DNA from: Alphaproteobacteria bacterium
GTDB lineage: Bacteria; Pseudomonadota; Alphaproteobacteria; ATCC43930; CGMCC-115725
Reading direction: 5' to 3'
Length of the DNA stretch: 64,000 bases
Assembly (NCBI GenBank): GCA_028871055.1
Contig: JAGWON010000008.1
Coordinates: 62,001 to 126,000, forward strand
Part shown: piece by piece, positions 60,124 to 64,000 of the stretch
How the letters are laid out: every line of letters begins with the position of its first letter
Position numbering within the stretch: position 1 is the stretch's first letter
Translations under genes and position numbers: made by a program
Notes under the pieces: generated by a model
Told to the model about the DNA's origin: nothing
What the model saw: the letters and a program-made list of their open reading frames with translations, nothing else
Databases searched by the model: none

Positions 60124-63092
60124 GGTGCGCGCTCCTCCGCCATCTTGGTTGCCGCGGTCTCGACCAACCGGCGATAGAGGCCATAGGCGGCGCGGGCAGC
60201 AACATCCATATCCCGCTTGAGTGCGGCGAAGTCAATCGCGCCCGCATCGCGTGCGATCAACGCCTTGACGGCGGCCGGCGTGTCCGATTCATCGAACGGT
60301 TCTGGCACCGTCAGCTTCAATATCCCTTGCACGTTCCGCCACAGCATCAGGGCGCGGGTCAGCGTCTCGGCATCGGTACGCGCAAGCGATCCGTTCGCGG
60401 CTAGGGCAGCCAATGCCGCCATCGTATTTGGGTAAAGCACCGCCTCTGTATGGACCGCATCGCGCAGCTGGAAATATTGCGCGATGAACTCGATGTCGAC
60501 CATGCCGCCGCGGCGGTGCTTGACGTCAAATGGAGATGGATTGCGGTGCGCATCGGCGATGCGCTCTCGCATTTCGACGACGTCGCGGGCCAGCGTCTTC
60601 GCGTCACGGGATCGGACCAGGACCGCGCGCACCTCGGCCATGGCGCGCTTCCGCAAACGCGGATCACCGGCGACCGGGCGCGCCCGCGTCAGGGCCATCC
60701 GCTCCCATGTCCAGCCGAGTTCGCGGTGATAGCGGCGGAACGCTTCCAGGCTCGACGCCACCGGGCCGGCGGTGCCGGACGGCCGCAGCCGCATGTCGAC
60801 GTCGTAGAGCTTGCCTTCGCCGGTCAAGGCCGTCAGCGCATTGATGAAGCGCTGCGACAGGCGCGCGTAGTACGCGGGAGCCGCCAGGGGCTGCGCACCG
60901 CCCGCGCTTTCGGCGCCGGCCGGCGCATCGTAGATCAGGATCAGGTCGAGATCCGATGCGAAGGTCATTTCGCGGCTGCCGAGCTTGCCGAGGCCGAGCA
61001 CGGCGATGGCGCCGCCGGCGACGCGGCCATGCGTGCGGACAAACTCCGCAATGACGCGCGGCAGCAGCTCGGCCAAGGCGGTTTCGGCGATGTCGGCAAA
61101 GGCACTACCCGCCGACTCGCCGTCAAGCCGGTTGCGCAGGACCTGGACCCCGACCTGGAATTTGCGCTCCGCGACCCAGCGTCGAACGAGATCGAGCATT
61201 TCTTCCGCATGGCGAGCGCGATCGAGCAGGCGGGCAAGATCGGTGCCGAGTCCCGCGCGCGACGGCAGCGGGTCGAAGAATCCTGACGCCAGCACGCCGT
61301 CGAGCAGGCCCGGCCGCTGCGCCAAGGTCTCGGCGAGCGTCGGTGCCGCGCCCATGATCTCCGCCAGCAGGTCGAGCAGGGCCGGATTTTGATAAAGCAG
61401 CGAGAACAACTGCACGCCCGCCGGCAACCGGCCGAGGAAATGGTCGAAGCGGATAAAGGCTGCGTCCGGCACGGCGCAGGCGCCGAACGACCTCAGCAAG
61501 ACCGGCACCAGCTCGGTCAGCAGCTCGCGCGCGCGTTGACTGCGCGTCGCGCGATAGCGTCCATGGTGCCAGGCGCGCACGATCGCCGCGACCGCGACTG
61601 GATCGGCGAAGCCCAGGCCCGTCAATGTCTTGAGCGTCTCGGGGTCGTCCTCGCTGCCGGTAAAGACGAGATTTCCCGGTGCCGCCAGCGATGGCGCCTC
61701 CTCGAACAGGTTGGCGTAGTGGCCTTCGACGATCTCGAGCCGGCGGGTGAGCGCCGCGGCGAAATCGTCCGGCGTGGCAAAGCCGAGAAACAGCGCCAGT
61801 CGCCGCACGCCGTCGGCGTCTGCGGGGATGGTATGGGTTTGCGCATCGTCGACCATCTGGAGTCGGTGTTCAACCCGACGCAGGAAGCGGTAGGCTTCGG
61901 CGAGCTCAGCGGCCGCCTGGCGCGAGACGTGGCCGGTGGCGGCAAGCGCTTCGAGGGCCGCGACCGTGCCGCGGTCGCGCAGCTCCGGCTGACGACCGCC
62001 CCAGATCAGCTGCTGCGTCTGCGCGAAGAACTCGACCTCGCGGATGCCGCCGCGGCCGAGCTTGATGTTGTGGCCGGCGACGGCAATGGTCGCGCCGCCG
62101 CGCTGCGCGTGAATCTGCCGCTTGATCGAATGGATGTCTTGGATCGCCGCGAAGTCGAGATGCTTGCGCCAAAGAAACGGCGTCAGAGCGGCGAGGAAAT
62201 CGCGCCCGGCGTCGAGATCGCCGGCGATCGGCCGCGCCCGGATCAGGGCGGCGCGTTCCCAGTTCTGTCCCGCGCTTTCGTAGTAGACGAGCGCCGCCGG
62301 CAGCGACAGCGCGGGTGGTGTCGAGCCTGGATCGGGGCGCAGCCGCAGGTCGGTTCGGAATACGTAGCCTTCGTCGGTGCGGTCGGCCATCATGCGGACG
62401 ACGTCCTGCGCCATTCGCGTGAAGAGCGTTTGCGGGTCGTGCTCGCTGGTGGCGTGCGCCTTGTCTGGATCGAACAGAACGATGAGGTCGATGTCGCTCG
62501 AATAGTTGAGCTCGCCGGCACCTAGCTTGCCGACTGCCAGCACGATGAACCCGCTGTTGCGTGCCGGATCGGCGTCGTCGTTCCGCTCGATCTCGTTGCG
62601 AGCGACGGCGGCGGTCAGGAGGTGACGCACCGTCAGCGCCAGCGCGCTTTCGGCAAAACCGCTCAGGGCGTTCATCACGCGTTCCAGCGGCCACAGGCCG
62701 GCGATGTCGGCGATGGCAATCGTCAGCGCCGCCCGGCGCTTGAGGCGCCGCATTTCGGCCGCGATCGCATCGCGCGGCATCGTTGGCGCGAGATCGCGGT
62801 TGAGCCCGGAAATGAGTTCAGCGAAAGTAGCCGCCGCGCCCCGGCGCCAGAGCCGGGCGAGCAGGGCCGGCTCCCTGAGACAGCATTGGGCTAGGTAAGG
62901 GCTGTTGCCAAAGAGGGTCGTGAGCAACCGGCGGCCAGCGGAATCCGCGGCAAGATCGCGCATGAAGCTGGCCAATTCCGTGTCATGCGATTCGCCGGCG
63001 GTTTCATGCCAGCGTGCGAGACCGACGGCAGCGGCCGCGTCGTCGGCGGGTGGTGGGAGATTGGCGTAGGTGTCGAACGACGGCAATGACAT
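60120..63092 (-). CDS. glnE: bifunctional glutamine synthetase adenylyltransferase/removing enzyme
   Basis: A 990-residue enzyme that attaches and removes AMP on glutamine synthetase in response to PII. Two nucleotidyltransferase domains are seen: GAGELNYSSDIDLIVLFD (about 191-208, deadenylylase) and GKLGSREMTFASDLDLILIY (about 700-720, adenylyltransferase), each with the GxD-x-D metal site. Each is followed by its GlnE linker (SIKRQIHAQRGG...LGRGGIREVEFFAQ; MREVRAV...HRRGGMVDIEFIAQ). Length is at the family norm. Its ATG overlaps the divergent start at 63091. Confidence 0.95.
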   Translation of the reverse strand: MSLPSFDTYANLPPPADDAAAAVGLARWHETAGESHDTELASFMRDLAADSAGRRLLTTLFGNSPYLAQCCLREPALLARLWRRGAAATFAELISGLNRDLAPTMPRDAIAAEMRRLKRRAALTIAIADIAGLWPLERVMNALSGFAESALALTVRHLLTAAVARNEIERNDDADPARNSGFIVLAVGKLGAGELNYSSDIDLIVLFDPDKAHATSEHDPQTLFTRMAQDVVRMMADRTDEGYVFRTDLRLRPDPGSTPPALSLPAALVYYESAGQNWERAALIRARPIAGDLDAGRDFLAALTPFLWRKHLDFAAIQDIHSIKRQIHAQRGGATIAVAGHNIKLGRGGIREVEFFAQTQQLIWGGRQPELRDRGTVAALEALAATGHVSRQAAAELAEAYRFLRRVEHRLQMVDDAQTHTIPADADGVRRLALFLGFATPDDFAAALTRRLEIVEGHYANLFEEAPSLAAPGNLVFTGSEDDPETLKTLTGLGFADPVAVAAIVRAWHHGRYRATRSQRARELLTELVPVLLRSFGACAVPDAAFIRFDHFLGRLPAGVQLFSLLYQNPALLDLLAEIMGAAPTLAETLAQRPGLLDGVLASGFFDPLPSRAGLGTDLARLLDRARHAEEMLDLVRRWVAERKFQVGVQVLRNRLDGESAGSAFADIAETALAELLPRVIAEFVRTHGRVAGGAIAVLGLGKLGSREMTFASDLDLILIYDAPAGAESAGGAQPLAAPAYYARLSQRFINALTALTGEGKLYDVDMRLRPSGTAGPVASSLEAFRRYHRELGWTWERMALTRARPVAGDPRLRKRAMAEVRAVLVRSRDAKTLARDVVEMRERIADAHRNPSPFDVKHRRGGMVDIEFIAQYFQLRDAVHTEAVLYPNTMAALAALAANGSLARTDAETLTRALMLWRNVQGILKLTVPEPFDESDTPAAVKALIARDAGAIDFAALKRDMDVAARAAYGLYRRLVETAATKMAEERAP

Positions 63093-64000
63093 GAGCGGCG
63101 CGGCCGGTGGGAAGTCGCCGCAGCCTGCGCGTGCGCCGAAGCGCGGTCAAGATCGCCGCGGCGCGCATGTGCGGTTTCTCCGTCACCTCGCCGTCGGCGT
63201 TGTGGCCAGCGTGCTGGTTGCCGCGGCGCTGGTCGGTGCGGCGGCATGGCGCCTGTCGCAGGGGCCGATCATTCTCGACCGAGTGACCTCCTATCTCTCG
63301 TCCGCGCTCTCGAGCGGGCCCAACGGCGTGCTGGTCACTATCGACCACACGGTGCTGAGTTGGTCGCATGGCCGCCTGCGCCTTGTCGCTGACGGCGTCC
63401 ACCTCAACCAGCCTACCAGCGGTGCGCATCTGACGTTTGGCGCAATGCAGATCGGATTCAGCCCATGGGCGCTGCTGCACGGGACGCTGGCACCGTCGCG
63501 CGTGGTGCTCGACCGCCCGGATTTGCGTCTGGTGCGCGCGTCCGATGGCTCGTTTCATCTCGCACTCGGCGGCGAGAGCGAACAAACCGGCGAATTCTGG
63601 GGCGCGCGGCTGACCCGCGATCTGGCGGAGGCGCCGGGAAGCGGCGGACCGCTCAGCTATCTCACCGATTTCGCGATGAACGGCGCGACGCTGACCGTCG
63701 ACGACAAATCGCTCGGCGTAACCTGGCGCGCCGATCGCGTCGCGATCGCCATGCATCGCAGCAAGGCAGGTCTCAACGGCACCATGCGGCTCGCGGTTGG
63801 CCTTGCCGGCAAGCAAGCGCTGCTGAGCGGCCGTCTCGATTACCGCGCCACCGGTGAGCTTTCGGTCAAGATCGATTTTGACAGCCTCAATCCGGCGTTG
63901 TTCGCGCCCGCCGCGCCAGCGCTTGAGCCGCTCGGCGCGGTGAACCTGCCGGTCTCCGGTGAGATGGCGCTCGGCTTCGACACCGAGACGCTGGCAATCG
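63091..64000 (+). CDS. AsmA/DUF3971-like envelope protein, C-terminus cut by the window
   Basis: At least 303 residues; continues past the right edge. A basic N-terminus (about 1-27) precedes one membrane-spanning segment (HLAVGVVASVLVAAALVGAAAW), then a periplasmic beta-rich region with repeats such as LRLVADGVHL, PSRVVLDRPDLRLVRASDG and ATLTVDDKSLGVTWRADRVAIAM. This matches the AsmA/YhdP superfamily (DUF3971), thought to bridge the envelope and carry lipids. The ATG at 63091 shares two bases with the glnE start; a GTG at 63169 is an alternative start that would leave a 76-base gap. Confidence 0.72.
   Translation, partial: MSGAAGGKSPQPARAPKRGQDRRGAHVRFLRHLAVGVVASVLVAAALVGAAAWRLSQGPIILDRVTSYLSSALSSGPNGVLVTIDHTVLSWSHGRLRLVADGVHLNQPTSGAHLTFGAMQIGFSPWALLHGTLAPSRVVLDRPDLRLVRASDGSFHLALGGESEQTGEFWGARLTRDLAEAPGSGGPLSYLTDFAMNGATLTVDDKSLGVTWRADRVAIAMHRSKAGLNGTMRLAVGLAGKQALLSGRLDYRATGELSVKIDFDSLNPALFAPAAPALEPLGAVNLPVSGEMALGFDTETLAI

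Overview
The window is a GC-rich chromosomal segment of an alphaproteobacterium. The evidence is gene content: a C4-pathway 5-aminolevulinate synthase (hemA), the neighbourhood of rne, an M48 protease, a DsbA-type protein and an aspartate-type aminotransferase, mrcA next to a frameshifted prfB, glnE next to bcp, FNR/FixK-type boxes, and several copies of small dispersed palindromic repeats. Order and genus cannot be fixed from sequence reading alone. No rRNA, tRNA, CRISPR array, prophage or transposase was recognised.

Left end (1-7.7 kb): the most distinctive region. A tightly overlapping six-gene operon (1158-7665) encodes a Tat-exported four-cluster ferredoxin, an NrfD-type membrane subunit and a 1023-residue molybdopterin oxidoreductase, in the order B-C-A known from tetrathionate reductase (ttrBCA). 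A TorD-type chaperone, a cysteine-less AhpD-like protein and a Tat-exported HiPIP follow. A mono-haem cytochrome c gene diverges from it. Two perfect FNR/FixK boxes lie in the shared intergenic region. This is the best candidate for a new respiratory system.

Centre (7.7-45.5 kb): mostly housekeeping and metabolic genes. There are two SDRs, mepA, an OmpA protein, pdxH with a CDF exporter, hemA, a class III aminotransferase, and a peptide ABC importer lacking its ATPases. Then come an LLM oxidoreductase with a divergent MarR regulator, an assimilatory sulfate module (cysH-cysD-cysN-TSUP exporter) behind a LysR-type control region, TonB, FAH, a double cold-shock protein and PmtA. A five-gene run on the minus strand follows (xanthine dehydrogenase-like subunit, cysQ, tsaC, FAD dehydrogenase, acyl-CoA dehydrogenase); most junctions are translationally coupled. 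SRAP, LigB-type dioxygenase, DsbA-like, BepA-like and aminotransferase genes complete this part.

Right end (45.5-64 kb): rne and mrcA diverge, and prfB carries the classical programmed +1 frameshift. A 56-residue membrane protein candidate, an unrecognised multi-pass membrane protein whose 3' end has been duplicated in tandem, a ClC channel, a histidine kinase overlapping a cytochrome c peroxidase, a cupredoxin, bcp and glnE follow. A partial AsmA/DUF3971-like gene shares its start site with glnE. CDS starts were chosen by ribosome binding sites and overlaps, so several differ from the longest open frame.
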